Shown here: positions 1 through 9,330 of the stretch, piece after piece
How positions within the stretch are numbered: position 1 is the stretch's first letter
Layout: each line of letters opens with the position of its first letter
Source of the DNA: Lachnospiraceae bacterium
GTDB lineage: Bacteria; Bacillota; Clostridia; Lachnospirales; Lachnospiraceae
Direction of reading: 5' to 3'
Assembly: GCA_021770755.1 (NCBI GenBank)
Contig: JAETQI010000039.1
Coordinates: 1-42,708 of the forward strand
DNA: 42,708 nt
The notes under the pieces: generated by a model
The model's input: only the letters and a program-made list of their open reading frames with translations
The model's database searches: none
Told to the model about the DNA's origin: nothing
Translations under genes and position numbers: made by a program

Positions 1-2
1 AT

Positions 3-62
3 ATAAGCAGCCAGATTTCAGGGCGGTTGAACTTCTATAATACGATTGCAAGCTTATGCTGA
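3..62 (+). CDS. Possible 3' end of an upstream gene, cut by the window edge
   Basis: One frame stays open from base 3 to a TGA at 60-62 and would encode the last 19 residues of a protein ending IASLC. A second frame is open from base 2 to a TAA at 38-40 (ending RAVELL) and is equally possible. The stretch is too short to identify either. Both stops lie well upstream of the first glycosyltransferase, so at most one gene ends here. Confidence 0.25.
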   Translation: MSSQISGRLNFYNTIASLC

Positions 63-129
63 CAGAATAAGGGAGACTATCCACTGCATCCCCCAAGTAA
101 AGTTACACTATCAAATAGCACTATTGGTG

Positions 130-158
130 TTGATTTGTGCCATAAATTATGATAAAAT
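130..158 (+). promoter_or_regulatory. Candidate sigma-A promoter before the glycosyltransferase genes
   Basis: TTGATT (130-135) and TAAAAT (153-158) are separated by 17 bases. Downstream lie a perfect 8-bp hairpin (166-173 with 181-188, loop 174-180) and the palindrome CTGCAATTGCAG (189-200). These come before the ribosome binding site and could be leader structure or an operator. The -10 box is weak, so the call is tentative. Confidence 0.3.
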
Positions 159-234
159 TCGATAAAACACGCAATGACAGTGCGTGTTCTGCAATTGCAG
201 GGAAATAAAATGAGAGATTTTGGGGAGTGGCGCT

Positions 235-1419
235 ATGGTAAAAGTTTCTATAATAGTACCTGTTTATAATGTACAGAGATATTTAAAAAAATGCATGGAC
301 AGTATTGTCGATCAGACGCTCCAGGACATAGAAATCATCTGTGTGGATGATGGTTCGACGGATGCGTCGGGGAGCATATTGGACGATTATGCGGCAAAGG
401 ACAGCAGGGTCAGGGTGATCCATCAGAAAAATAGCGGATATGGATATGCCATGAATGTGGGAGTCGCGGCAGCGGGCGGTGAATATATTGGAATAGTCGA
501 GTCTGATGATTTTGCGGATGCAGAAATGTTTGGACATTTATATGAAATCGCGCACAAAAATCAATTGGATGTTGTGAAATCCAGCTTTTATTATTATGAT
601 TCACAGAAAAAAGAACGGAATGAGAAGTGTGAGATCGTTTCGCCGGTTCTGGCGGGAAAAACGATATGCCCTTCGACATTCTTTTCATCAAAGCTTGAGC
701 TGGTGGAATTTTATAATATCAAGCCGACGATCTGGTCAGCGATTTACCGCAGTCAGTTCATAAAAGAAAACAAGATTACGTTTTTGGAGACGCCTGGAGC
801 ATCTTACCAGGATGCGGGATTCAGCTTTAAAGTAATGGCGCTTGCAAAGCGTGTTCAGTTGTTACAGGAAGCATTTCTGCACTATCGCCAGGACAATATG
901 GAATCCTCTGTGAACTCTAAGGGCAAGGTATTCTGTGTGTGTGATGAGTACGCTGAAATGCATCGCTTTCTGGAAGAACATCCGGTTGAGAGAGGAAGAC
1001 TGGAATATGTGCTGCAGAGAATAAAGTACGATACCTATATGTGGAATTATGAGAGGATCGGGCAGAAGTACCAATACATATTTCTGGAAAGGGCATCCAT
1101 GGAATTTCGGGAAGGACTGAATAATGGAAGTATCAACAAAGAGTACTTTGAGTGGTACAAATGGGAAAATCTAAACAGGATCGCAAGAGATCCGGCAGCA
1201 TTTCACACAAAAAGAGCGCTGTCTGATAATAAGGAAAACCTTTATTGGAAAAAGGAGTATGAAAGACTGCATAACTCAGCCACCTACCGCATCGGTAATG
1301 CGATCACGATCCTGCCGCGCCTGATCAGAAGAACATGCAAGTGTCTGCAAAGGCACGGAATAAAATATACATTTACGGTATCGCTTGGTGAATGGATAGG
1401 AGGGAGAAAAATTGTGTAA
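235..1419 (+). CDS. Glycosyltransferase, family 2 (GT-A fold)
   Basis: This predicted cytoplasmic-face enzyme transfers a sugar from a nucleotide-sugar donor during assembly of a surface polysaccharide. The N-terminus VSIIVPVYN, the motif CVDDGSTD near residue 40 and the DxD-like ESDDF near residue 87 are classic GT2 features. The C-terminal third ends in a basic stretch (ATYRIGNAI...PRLIRR) often seen in Firmicutes GT2 proteins and probably membrane-associated. An in-frame TTG lies at 220, but GGGGAG at 221-226 is well spaced only for the ATG at 235, giving 394 residues. The gene overlaps the next glycosyltransferase by 8 bases, so the two are probably translated together. Donor and acceptor cannot be read from the sequence. 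Confidence 0.88.
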   Translation: MVKVSIIVPVYNVQRYLKKCMDSIVDQTLQDIEIICVDDGSTDASGSILDDYAAKDSRVRVIHQKNSGYGYAMNVGVAAAGGEYIGIVESDDFADAEMFGHLYEIAHKNQLDVVKSSFYYYDSQKKERNEKCEIVSPVLAGKTICPSTFFSSKLELVEFYNIKPTIWSAIYRSQFIKENKITFLETPGASYQDAGFSFKVMALAKRVQLLQEAFLHYRQDNMESSVNSKGKVFCVCDEYAEMHRFLEEHPVERGRLEYVLQRIKYDTYMWNYERIGQKYQYIFLERASMEFREGLNNGSINKEYFEWYKWENLNRIARDPAAFHTKRALSDNKENLYWKKEYERLHNSATYRIGNAITILPRLIRRTCKCLQRHGIKYTFTVSLGEWIGGRKIV

Positions 1420-2374
1420 GAATCCCAAGTTTTCTGTGGTCATTCCCGTGTATAATGTTGGACAGTACATAATCCACTGTATGGAGAGTGTGATCGACCA
1501 GACCCTGAAAGACATAGAGATCATTTGTATCAATGACGGATCCACAGACCAGTCATTGGCGATCGTTGAAAAATATCGGGAGACGGATCATAGAATTATG
1601 ATCATTGACAAGAAAAATGGAGGACTGGCTTCCGCGAGAAATGCAGGGTTAAAAGCAGTCAGGGGGGAATATGTATTGTTTGTTGACTCGGATGATTATC
1701 TGGAAAGCAATACATGCGACCGGTTATACATGGAGTTTATGCAGACGAATGCAGATATCGTGGTGTTTGGTGCGGCTGCGTTCCCTTCTTATACCGCCGC
1801 TGATAACGCATGGCTGAACAGCAGACTGAATGTCAATACCAGATACTATCACCACAATACGATCAAGGCGCTCTTTAGTGAGGAGTCATCTGTTCCGTTT
1901 GTATGGAATAAGTGCTATAGACGGATGTTCCTGGAAGAAAATAACTTTCTTTTTGATGAAGAGCTGTTATATGGGGAAGATACCCCGTTTCTTTTTTATA
2001 CATTCCCGGCGGCAAAAGAAATTTCATTTATCGCGGACAAGCTGTACAATTACAGATGCGTCAGTGAAGGATCGCTTATGGCAAGAGCCAGAAAGGATCC
2101 CGTCTGGAAACTCAGGATGCACTTGGAAATCGTGAGAAGGATACTGTCGCACTGGCGGGAAAAAGGATATATGGAGAGTGCAATGGACGAGATCTATCTG
2201 TGGATACTGGATTTCTTTTTACATGATCTGGAAGATGACGCTATCCCGCGAGAAGACAGGAGAGAGATCCGGGATGCGCTGTTTGGAATTGTCAGATCCT
2301 ATGGACTGCATTTTAGCGAACGGAAAAAGACAGGATATGAAAGGAAGGTTATGAGAAAACTGAGTGCTATATAG
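1412..2374 (+). CDS. Glycosyltransferase, family 2
   Basis: This is a second GT2 enzyme of 320 residues. It has FSVVIPVYN at the start, CINDGSTD near residue 40, and the metal-binding DxD motif as VDSDDY near residue 92, followed by the acceptor-side GEDTPF segment typical of the family. The start is TTG at 1412, preceded by AGGAGG at 1399-1404 inside the end of the previous gene; no better start is seen. The tight overlap with the upstream gene and the 18-base gap to the GtrII-like gene indicate one polysaccharide operon. It likely adds the next sugar to the same lipid-linked unit, though the sugar is unknown. Confidence 0.88.
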   Translation: MCKNPKFSVVIPVYNVGQYIIHCMESVIDQTLKDIEIICINDGSTDQSLAIVEKYRETDHRIMIIDKKNGGLASARNAGLKAVRGEYVLFVDSDDYLESNTCDRLYMEFMQTNADIVVFGAAAFPSYTAADNAWLNSRLNVNTRYYHHNTIKALFSEESSVPFVWNKCYRRMFLEENNFLFDEELLYGEDTPFLFYTFPAAKEISFIADKLYNYRCVSEGSLMARARKDPVWKLRMHLEIVRRILSHWREKGYMESAMDEIYLWILDFFLHDLEDDAIPREDRREIRDALFGIVRSYGLHFSERKKTGYERKVMRKLSAI

Positions 2375-2392
2375 AAGAGTACGGAGGGTGGA

Positions 2393-3967
2393 ATGTTAGA
2401 CAGATTATTTGATGCGATCAGAGACAAAGTGACCGCAAGAGAAAGAAGATTATTTTTGCTGTCGGTATGTGTGGGATTTTCAATGCATTTTTACATATAT
2501 GCGGAACAGTTGACAAATCCGGATGGCAGATGGATGGCAGGCGGATATACGTATCGTTCCACATATTGGGAGACTGCGCTTGGGAGATGGGGGATATTTT
2601 TAGTGGATTGTACGCGGGGGTATCTGACCTCGCCGATCATTACATGTGTGATCAGTATAGCGGGAATGGCGATATCAGGGCTGATCCTTCTGAGGATTTT
2701 AGAGATTCGCGGTAAAATCAATTCTGTGATCGTGATGATCATGATGATGGTTATGCCTTGTTTTTCTTATACGCTCTCTTATTGGTATTGCGCAGATGCT
2801 TATACGTATGCCATGATGTTTTCACTGATGGCAGTCTGGTCTGCAAAAAAGACTGGTAAAGGTATTGTGATCGGAGCAATATGTATGGCTTGTGCGCTTG
2901 GACTTTACCAGGCATATCTTGGCGTGACAGTCGGATTATGTATCATAGGTCTGATTGTGCATGGATTGGAAAATGGCGGAAAAACAGACACTTGGTGCAG
3001 GGAATGCGCAAACTATATGTTCATGGGGGTTTTGGGACTGATCATTTACTGGATCCTGCTGCGGATATCCCTGTTGATATGGAATACGCAGCTCAGTGCA
3101 TATTCCGGTGCAAATGAAATTGGTATATGGAATACATTGCAGTATTTGCCAGATCGGTTTGTGCATACATATCATGTGCTGTTTCAATGGATGTTTGGAG
3201 ATGAGATCATTTATAATGCATACTGGAAAAGACCTTTTCTGTATTTTATGCTGCTAATAGTGTTTGCAACGGCATTTGTGATCAATCTGTCAATAAACCG
3301 GGGGGGGGTAAAAAAGAAGGCTTTATTAGTTGGAATATTTTTTCTTGTGGCATTGTTTCCAGCAGGCATTAGTATTATTGAGATCGCAGCACCAAAAAGA
3401 AACATCAGTATATTGCAATCAGCAGGGATGTGCCTGCTGATACCTTTTGTACTCAAAATGACAGAAATCATGGAAGGGAAAGAGATTCTGAGAACAACAG
3501 CATCCATTTTGTCTATATTGATCGTATGGTCATATTGTCTGTCAGATAACGCTGCGTATCTGGCAGTGCAGACAACACAGAATCAGACAGAGACTGTGCT
3601 GAGGAATATATATGCAAGGGTAGAGGATACTGACGATTATCAGATCGGGGATAAGGTCATGTTTGCAGGATACGTCAATCGAATCAATTATCCCAGAGAT
3701 GCAAAGATCTATAAAATGGCGGATGGACTGTGGTCAGAGATGAACTCATTTTGGGGAACATACAGTGGGGCGACAGGTGACTGGCGCAACCTTTATTTTG
3801 ACTTGTTGGGAATGAGATTAAATATATGTACAAAGGAAGAGTACATGGCAGTCATTAATTCTGATGAGTTTCGTGATATGCCATTATATCCACATAAAGG
3901 ATCGATACAGAAAATTAACGGAATCGTGTGTGTAAAGCTGATGGATGATCCGCCAACTGAGAATTAA
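2393..3967 (+). CDS. GtrII-like polytopic glycosyltransferase (GT-C type)
   Basis: This 524-residue membrane protein has roughly ten hydrophobic segments. Features of the GtrII (glucosyltransferase) family visible here are the N-terminal 'GRWMAGG' and 'YWETALGRWG' region, the 'YWYCADAYTYAMMFSLM' segment and 'ALGLYQAYLGV' in the next membrane span. Family members use a lipid-linked sugar to decorate a polysaccharide on the outer face of the membrane. The last roughly 120 residues form a soluble domain. The ATG at 2393 follows ACGGAGGG at a good distance. It closes the first polysaccharide operon; a MITE-like element lies directly downstream. Family assignment is by pattern recognition, and the transferred sugar is not known. 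Confidence 0.72.
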   Translation: MLDRLFDAIRDKVTARERRLFLLSVCVGFSMHFYIYAEQLTNPDGRWMAGGYTYRSTYWETALGRWGIFLVDCTRGYLTSPIITCVISIAGMAISGLILLRILEIRGKINSVIVMIMMMVMPCFSYTLSYWYCADAYTYAMMFSLMAVWSAKKTGKGIVIGAICMACALGLYQAYLGVTVGLCIIGLIVHGLENGGKTDTWCRECANYMFMGVLGLIIYWILLRISLLIWNTQLSAYSGANEIGIWNTLQYLPDRFVHTYHVLFQWMFGDEIIYNAYWKRPFLYFMLLIVFATAFVINLSINRGGVKKKALLVGIFFLVALFPAGISIIEIAAPKRNISILQSAGMCLLIPFVLKMTEIMEGKEILRTTASILSILIVWSYCLSDNAAYLAVQTTQNQTETVLRNIYARVEDTDDYQIGDKVMFAGYVNRINYPRDAKIYKMADGLWSEMNSFWGTYSGATGDWRNLYFDLLGMRLNICTKEEYMAVINSDEFRDMPLYPHKGSIQKINGIVCVKLMDDPPTEN

Positions 3968-3984
3968 TGCAATGCTGTACTAAA

Positions 3985-4140
3985 GCGTGTTTGAAAAATC
4001 ATTCCCGCCATCTATACGCCCCACTTTGCGCAATATTTGCGTCAAATTCAGTCGACGTAGCCCGCTACGTCTCCTTCATTTGGCACAAATCTCCCACAAA
4101 CTGTGACGCACATCTGACGGAAAGCATTTTTCGAACACGC
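3985..4140. repeat. MITE-like element, copy 1 (156 bp)
   Basis: The ends are imperfect inverted repeats: GCGTGTTTGAAAAAT (3985-3999) and the reverse complement of 4126-4140 differ at one position. Inside is the perfect palindrome GACGTAGCCCGCTACGTC (4054-4071). Related copies occur at 37994-38149 (same orientation) and 40211-40393 (opposite orientation). The left end follows a TA. An open frame crosses the element (3967-4200), but its peptide recurs only because the DNA repeats, so it is not called as a gene. The element separates the GtrII-like gene from the fusion gene. Confidence 0.8.
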
Positions 4141-4171
4141 CCTGGCAGAATAATGATACGGAGGGATATTT

Positions 4172-7100
4172 ATGGAACCAATTGTTATAGAAAATTTTGA
4201 TTTGTCAGATGGAGCTTACGATGATGCGTATGGAAATCACATAGAAGGAGAGAGCGGAATTGTTAAGAAGGTGGTATTTGGCGGTCGTGATAATAAGATC
4301 ATATTTGGAAAAAATGTGATCGGATTAAAAAATGTTGTTTTTTGTATGGGGGCAAACGGAACGATAGAGATTGGTGAGGGATCAAACTTTTGTGATAACG
4401 TTCGGTTTAGTCTGAATGGACTGAACGGCAGATCAAGCATTTATATAGGAAGATGGTGCCGGTTTGATAAAAGTTTTTTCAGACTGTTCAATCACCCCAT
4501 GATTTCGACAGTGATCATTGGAGATAACTGCACGTTCGAACCCAATGTGGACTTTAGGGCCAATTCCGGCAAAAAAATAGTCATCGGCAGAGACTGTATG
4601 TTTTCGAGAGATATCCAATTGCAGTGTGGGGACGGACATTCTATGTTTGATGTCCATACAGGAGACAATATCAATACGTTTTACGGGGAATCGGAAAAAG
4701 AAAAGAATATACTGTTGATCGGTGAACATGTATGGGTGGCGGCGCAGGCATTCGTGTTAAATGGCACCTGCATTGGAAATGGAAGCTGTATCGGTGCAGG
4801 AAGCGTTGTCAAGGGGACATTTCCCAACAACTGCTGTGTTGCAGGTAATCCAGCCAGGATGATCAGGAAGGACATCGCATGGAGCAGGGAAGGTGCAGTG
4901 GAGAAGATCGGTGAAACAGTAAGAAGAGAGTATGTCGCGGAGACGAGGGAGACGAAGCCGGCAATTTATGGATGCGATGTGTTGGTGATCGGTGGGACAA
5001 GATTTATGGGATTAAAGCTGGTGAAAGAACTGCTAGCCAGAGGGAATCGTGTAACCATTGCTACCAGAGGAAATCAGAAGGATCCGTTTGGAGGACGGAT
5101 TAACAGGATTATCCTGGATCTGGATGACCCGCAGAGCGTTGAAAGAGCATTAAAAAATCAATGGTATGACATCGTTTTTGACAATCTGGCTTATTGTTCT
5201 AACTATGTCAAAGAAGTTTTGGGAAACGTACGTTGTGGAAAATATGTACAGCTATCATCAGTGGCAGTATACATACCAAAGAAGGAAAATATAGAGGAAG
5301 AGTACTTTGATGCAAAGAATATCGAACTGGAATGGAGCTTTGTCGACGACAATTATGCAAAAGGAAAACGCAATGCGGAAGCAGCAGTAGTGCAGGGATA
5401 TCCTGATACCAAGTATGTGATCGTAAGGATTCCCTATGTCAGCAGAACTGAAAGATTGTATTATTACTGTAGTCACATAATCAATGGCGAACTGATGAAG
5501 ATAGAAGATATCGAGCGTGGATTTACATTTGTGAGGGATGATGAGGTCGGAAAGTTTCTGCCATGGATTGCCGCGCAGGATTATACTGGAACGATCAACC
5601 TGTCAAGTACCGGCATGATCACATTGAGAGAATTGATTCGTTATATAGAAAAAAAGGTTGGGAATAAGGCTTTATTTGATACGACATGCGGAGATCAATC
5701 GCCGTTCAATGAGCCGGCATTTAATTTAAATATGGCTAAGGCAGAGTCACTGGGATATGTATCTTCTTCTTTGGATGAGTGGTTTTGGACGGTGATTGAC
5801 GAGTATATAGAGAAGGGATTAAAGGCATATGATAATGCAGCGGGGCAGAAAGAAGACCAGCCTAAGAAAAGATTTCATTTTCCGAAAATATTGAAGAGAG
5901 ACATGGTGAAACGAGGAACGATTGAGGAAGTGGATGCAAATCTGTGCACAGGATGCGGAGCCTGCAGAAATATCTGCCCGAAAAATGCCATTGGATTGTA
6001 TCCGGATCGAGAAGGCTTCTTAATGCCCGTGATCGACAAAAAGAAGTGTGTGTCTTGCGGATTGTGCCAGAAAGTGTGTCCGACGATGTCGAAGACAAGT
6101 CATTTGAAACAAAATATATCTTGCTATGCCATGATGGCGGAGGATACAGTGCGGGAGGTCAGCTCTTCGGGTGGTGCATTTACGCTGCTGGCAGAAAACA
6201 TTTTGGGCAAAAATGGCGTAGTGTGCGGTGCGGCATGGGATGATGGCTGTCATGTGAAACAGATTGTCATTCAAAATGTAGATCAGATTACAAGATTAAG
6301 AGGTTCTAAATATGTACAGAGCGATACGGGGTTTTCATTTCGGGAAATCCAGAAGAGTTTAATAAAGGGAAAAGAAGTATTATATGTCGGAACACCATGT
6401 CAGATAGAAGGGCTATTGAATTTCCTCCAGAAAGATTATGACAATCTGATCACGGTAGATTTATTGTGCAGGGGAAATGCCTCCAATGAACTGTTCTTAA
6501 GATTTTTAAAAGAAAATTACAAAGATAAAAAGGTACGATCCATTAAGTTCAAAGATAAGAAGCCATTGGGGTGGGGGGCGACAACTTCCTATGTTTTTGC
6601 TGACGGAAGCACTGAGAAGCTCAATACACACAACAGTGCCTGGATGTATGCCTATTTGGCGGACTTTATGGATCGAAAGTCCTGTTACAGATGTAAGTTC
6701 AATCAATCCCGGAGGGTGGGGGATATATCGATCGGTGATTTCTGGGGAATTGAGAGATATGATGAGAGACTGAATGACAGGAAGGGGACAAGCATCATGA
6801 TCACAAGCACAGCCAGGGGCGAGAAGCTTGTCAGAGAGATCGGGGAAAAGTGTAAAAAATTGGAAAAAATCCCGATTGAATGTGGGATTCCCTACAATTC
6901 TGCGCTGTGTTCCCATGTCAGGATGACACCAGCCAGGGATGTCTTTTTTCAGGCAATTGGGAAGATGCCGATTTTGGCAGCAATTGACCGTACTGCGTAC
7001 AAAGAAAAATATGATGTCGGGATTGTGGGATGGTGGTACAACTTAAATTATGGCGGAACGCTAACCTATTTTGCATTAAATCAGACGATAAAAAAATTGG

Positions 7101-8062
7101 GTTATTCCGTGCTGATGATCCGAAGATCTTCATCGGGGCCTGCCATGCCAAATGACAATACGGTTCCCATGAGATTTGCAAAGAAGCACTACAATATCAG
7201 CAGATTATATACTGCGAGGGATATGCACTGGCTCAACTATTCATGCCGGGCATTTGTCGCTGGTTCGGATCAGTTGTGGAATCCGTATTTGGAGCAGTAT
7301 TCGGGGGCGGAGTATTATCTGTCGTTTGTCAATGATAAGAATCTGAAATTGTCGTACGCCACTTCATTTGGCGGAAGCGATGAGATGCCGCCGGAATATA
7401 TAGGAAAGTATAAGCATTATCTGGAGCGTTTTGACGGTATAACGGTCAGAGAGGATTATGCGGTGAAAATCTGCGATCAAAGTTTCGGGCTGAATGCTTT
7501 GCAGGTGTGCGATCCTATATTTTTATGTGATAAGGCAAGGTATGAGGCGTTGGCTGATATGTCTGAGCGAAAACTGCCAGAAAGGTATATTCTTAATTTT
7601 TTGCTGGATCCTAATGATGAAAAAGTGGACGCGTATCGTTTTGTACAAAAGTCGCTGGGGATCGCAGAAGTGGTGAATCTTACGGATTTGCAGGATGTTG
7701 CAAGGCGTGTGGAGCGATTCGGAACGGATGGGGCATACGGAGATGCGGAGATCGAGGATTTTGTGAAAGCATACAAAGAGGCAGCGTTCGTCATCACGGA
7801 TTCTTTTCATGGAACATGCCTTGCAGTCATACTGAATAAGCCATTTATAGCGATCGTCAATAAGCAGCGCGGAGAGAAGCGATTCGTGTCTTTGATGAAC
7901 TGGCTGGGACTAAACGAAAGATTTGTCTTTGATATTGACGAAATATATCACAATGCTGAACTGATGAGTTTCCATGGTTTTGAAAAAGCGAACGAAATCA
8001 TCAGACAAGGACAGATCCAGGGCTGCCATTGGCTGCAAAGAATGCTGGAGAAGGCTGTGTGA
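4172..8062 (+). CDS. Four-domain fusion: acyltransferase, NAD epimerase, Fe-S/FrhB, polysaccharide pyruvyl transferase
   Basis: This 1296-residue protein is predicted to modify surface polysaccharide. Residues about 35-238 form a left-handed beta-helix (hexapeptide repeats, ending in the typical GNPAR segment), an acyltransferase domain. Residues about 266-560 are an extended SDR epimerase with the NAD motif GGTRFMG (274-280), serines 362-363 and YAKGK (Y395, K399). Residues about 587-640 hold two [4Fe-4S] sites (C592, C595, C598, C602; C626, C629, C632, C636), followed by a FrhB-type region to about 930 with GTPCQIEG and a CysXXCys at 838-841. Residues about 948-1290 are a polysaccharide pyruvyl transferase (NYGGTLTYFAL, VAGSDQLWNP, ITDSFHGT). 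The ATG follows ACGGAGGG. FrhB and pyruvyl transferase genes often neighbour each other in polysaccharide loci, but this single-chain combination looks unusual. All recognised motifs appear intact. Confidence 0.85.
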   Translation: MEPIVIENFDLSDGAYDDAYGNHIEGESGIVKKVVFGGRDNKIIFGKNVIGLKNVVFCMGANGTIEIGEGSNFCDNVRFSLNGLNGRSSIYIGRWCRFDKSFFRLFNHPMISTVIIGDNCTFEPNVDFRANSGKKIVIGRDCMFSRDIQLQCGDGHSMFDVHTGDNINTFYGESEKEKNILLIGEHVWVAAQAFVLNGTCIGNGSCIGAGSVVKGTFPNNCCVAGNPARMIRKDIAWSREGAVEKIGETVRREYVAETRETKPAIYGCDVLVIGGTRFMGLKLVKELLARGNRVTIATRGNQKDPFGGRINRIILDLDDPQSVERALKNQWYDIVFDNLAYCSNYVKEVLGNVRCGKYVQLSSVAVYIPKKENIEEEYFDAKNIELEWSFVDDNYAKGKRNAEAAVVQGYPDTKYVIVRIPYVSRTERLYYYCSHIINGELMKIEDIERGFTFVRDDEVGKFLPWIAAQDYTGTINLSSTGMITLRELIRYIEKKVGNKALFDTTCGDQSPFNEPAFNLNMAKAESLGYVSSSLDEWFWTVIDEYIEKGLKAYDNAAGQKEDQPKKRFHFPKILKRDMVKRGTIEEVDANLCTGCGACRNICPKNAIGLYPDREGFLMPVIDKKKCVSCGLCQKVCPTMSKTSHLKQNISCYAMMAEDTVREVSSSGGAFTLLAENILGKNGVVCGAAWDDGCHVKQIVIQNVDQITRLRGSKYVQSDTGFSFREIQKSLIKGKEVLYVGTPCQIEGLLNFLQKDYDNLITVDLLCRGNASNELFLRFLKENYKDKKVRSIKFKDKKPLGWGATTSYVFADGSTEKLNTHNSAWMYAYLADFMDRKSCYRCKFNQSRRVGDISIGDFWGIERYDERLNDRKGTSIMITSTARGEKLVREIGEKCKKLEKIPIECGIPYNSALCSHVRMTPARDVFFQAIGKMPILAAIDRTAYKEKYDVGIVGWWYNLNYGGTLTYFALNQTIKKLGYSVLMIRRSSSGPAMPNDNTVPMRFAKKHYNISRLYTARDMHWLNYSCRAFVAGSDQLWNPYLEQYSGAEYYLSFVNDKNLKLSYATSFGGSDEMPPEYIGKYKHYLERFDGITVREDYAVKICDQSFGLNALQVCDPIFLCDKARYEALADMSERKLPERYILNFLLDPNDEKVDAYRFVQKSLGIAEVVNLTDLQDVARRVERFGTDGAYGDAEIEDFVKAYKEAAFVITDSFHGTCLAVILNKPFIAIVNKQRGEKRFVSLMNWLGLNERFVFDIDEIYHNAELMSFHGFEKANEIIRQGQIQGCHWLQRMLEKAV

Positions 8063-8064
8063 AT
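8031..8064 (+). repeat. Direct repeat A (34 bp), 3' end of the fusion gene
   Basis: The sequence starts GGCTGCAAAGAATGCTGG and ends at the fusion gene's TGA plus AT. It recurs at 9885-9918 with one mismatch (C versus A at the sixth position). The two copies bracket the ATPase/nuclease pair. This copy is part of an intact reading frame and encodes the residues LQRMLEKAV before the stop. Confidence 0.92.
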
Positions 8065-8124
8065 TAAGAATCACAAGAAAACTTTGAGAACTTGCATATA
8101 TTTATATTATTATGAGGGCGTATG

Positions 8125-8133
8125 TGATATAAT
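8125..8133 (+). promoter_or_regulatory. Candidate extended -10 promoter of the ATPase/nuclease module
   Basis: TGATATAAT matches an extended -10 element (TGN followed by a perfect TATAAT at 8128-8133). The -35 region is poor (TATTAT), as is common for extended -10 promoters. It would start transcription near 8140, about 95 bases before the GTG start, so the module would carry its own promoter inside the repeat-bounded segment. Confidence 0.45.
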
Positions 8134-8234
8134 TGGAAACACTGGAGTGCTTGTTTTTGTCTTGCTCTGACTCGGAATTTTATGCACTTACGATCCACAA
8201 GATGAAAGACAACAAACAATAGGGGGGAAATCAG

Positions 8235-9320
8235 GTGTCAATCAGATCGATTAAAATATTAAATATAATGGCATTTCAAAGGCAGCGGTGTAAGGGCGAT
8301 GAGGATTGCAAAGAATTTGATGCAAAAGAAGATGACGTATTGAGTGAGGCGTTTGCCTTAAGATTTTGTGATGGTATCAATATACTGATCGGAGAGAATG
8401 GTGTGGGCAAGACTACGATCTTAAAGATGATTTACGCTGCAACGCAATGGTCCATGACAAAAAAAAATACCGGAAAGACACAGGGACTGACGCAGTTTTT
8501 CTCTAATAATCTTTCTGACATTGATTTGTTGATGAACAGGCGCGAGGGCGGAAATTCTTATTTTGAGATATCTGACGGAACGCATAAATTTACGGACAGT
8601 CTGTCACATAAGACGGATTTGGATTTTGATGATTGGTCTGGATTGAATATTTCGTCGATTTTTATACCAACAATGGAAATGCTGTCACATTCGCAGGGAT
8701 TTCTTGCATTGTATCAGAAATATAAACTTCCTTTCGATGGTACGCAGGTAGATATTATTGTAAATGCGTCTTTGCCAGAAGCAAGAGAATTACCAGATTA
8801 CATGAATGCAGTTTTAGCCAGGATCAGTGATGTAATTGATGGGACAATCCTGATGGAAAATGATACTTTTTATGTGCTGAAAAAGGACGGAAGAAAGCTT
8901 GACTTTTCATTGGAGGCAGAGGGGTTAAGGAAATTAGGTCTGCTTTGGAAACTGATACGCAATGGTTTGTTGGAAAGCGGTACGGTCCTGCTTTGGGATG
9001 AGCCGGAGGCAAATCTGAATCCTGAATTGTTTCCGATTGTTGTAGATATATTATTGGAATTAGAAAAAGCAGGGATACAGATATTTATTGCGACGCATAG
9101 TTATAATCTTGCCAAATGGTTTGAAATCAGGAGAGCACGCAATGAGCAGGTGCAATACCATAATTTATACAAAGGTTCATCTGAATCAGATCCACTTTCG
9201 CAGGAAATCGGAATTTTTGGGAAATCGGCATATTATTTAAGCGGATTAAAAGGCAATAAGATTGTCAGGGCAGACGATGAATTATTGGATGAGGCACTAA
9301 AGAAAAATTTAGGAGATTAG
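8235..9320 (+). CDS. AAA_21-type ATP-binding protein (OLD/RecF-like)
   Basis: This is a 361-residue cytoplasmic ATPase of the ABC/SMC-like class. Walker A is GENGVGKT (53-60), Walker B is VLLWDEPEANLNPEL (D255, E256), a signature-like FSLEAEGLRKL lies shortly before it, and the H-loop is IATHSYN (H288). It has no membrane segment and only a short insertion between Walker A and the signature, so it is neither a transporter nor a full SMC. The start is GTG 8235, preceded by AGGGGGG. The next gene begins 10 bases after the stop, and ATPases of this type are often paired with a nuclease effector in phage-defence modules. It is AT-richer than the two-component genes next to it and lies between direct repeats. 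A defence role is an inference. Confidence 0.82.
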   Translation: MSIRSIKILNIMAFQRQRCKGDEDCKEFDAKEDDVLSEAFALRFCDGINILIGENGVGKTTILKMIYAATQWSMTKKNTGKTQGLTQFFSNNLSDIDLLMNRREGGNSYFEISDGTHKFTDSLSHKTDLDFDDWSGLNISSIFIPTMEMLSHSQGFLALYQKYKLPFDGTQVDIIVNASLPEARELPDYMNAVLARISDVIDGTILMENDTFYVLKKDGRKLDFSLEAEGLRKLGLLWKLIRNGLLESGTVLLWDEPEANLNPELFPIVVDILLELEKAGIQIFIATHSYNLAKWFEIRRARNEQVQYHNLYKGSSESDPLSQEIGIFGKSAYYLSGLKGNKIVRADDELLDEALKKNLGD

Positions 9321-9330
9321 GGCAAGGCAT

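Noticed and set aside
3967-4200. 77-codon open frame between the GtrII-like gene and the fusion gene
   Set aside because: It is the translation of MITE-like copy 1, lacks a ribosome binding site and overlaps the start of the real downstream gene.
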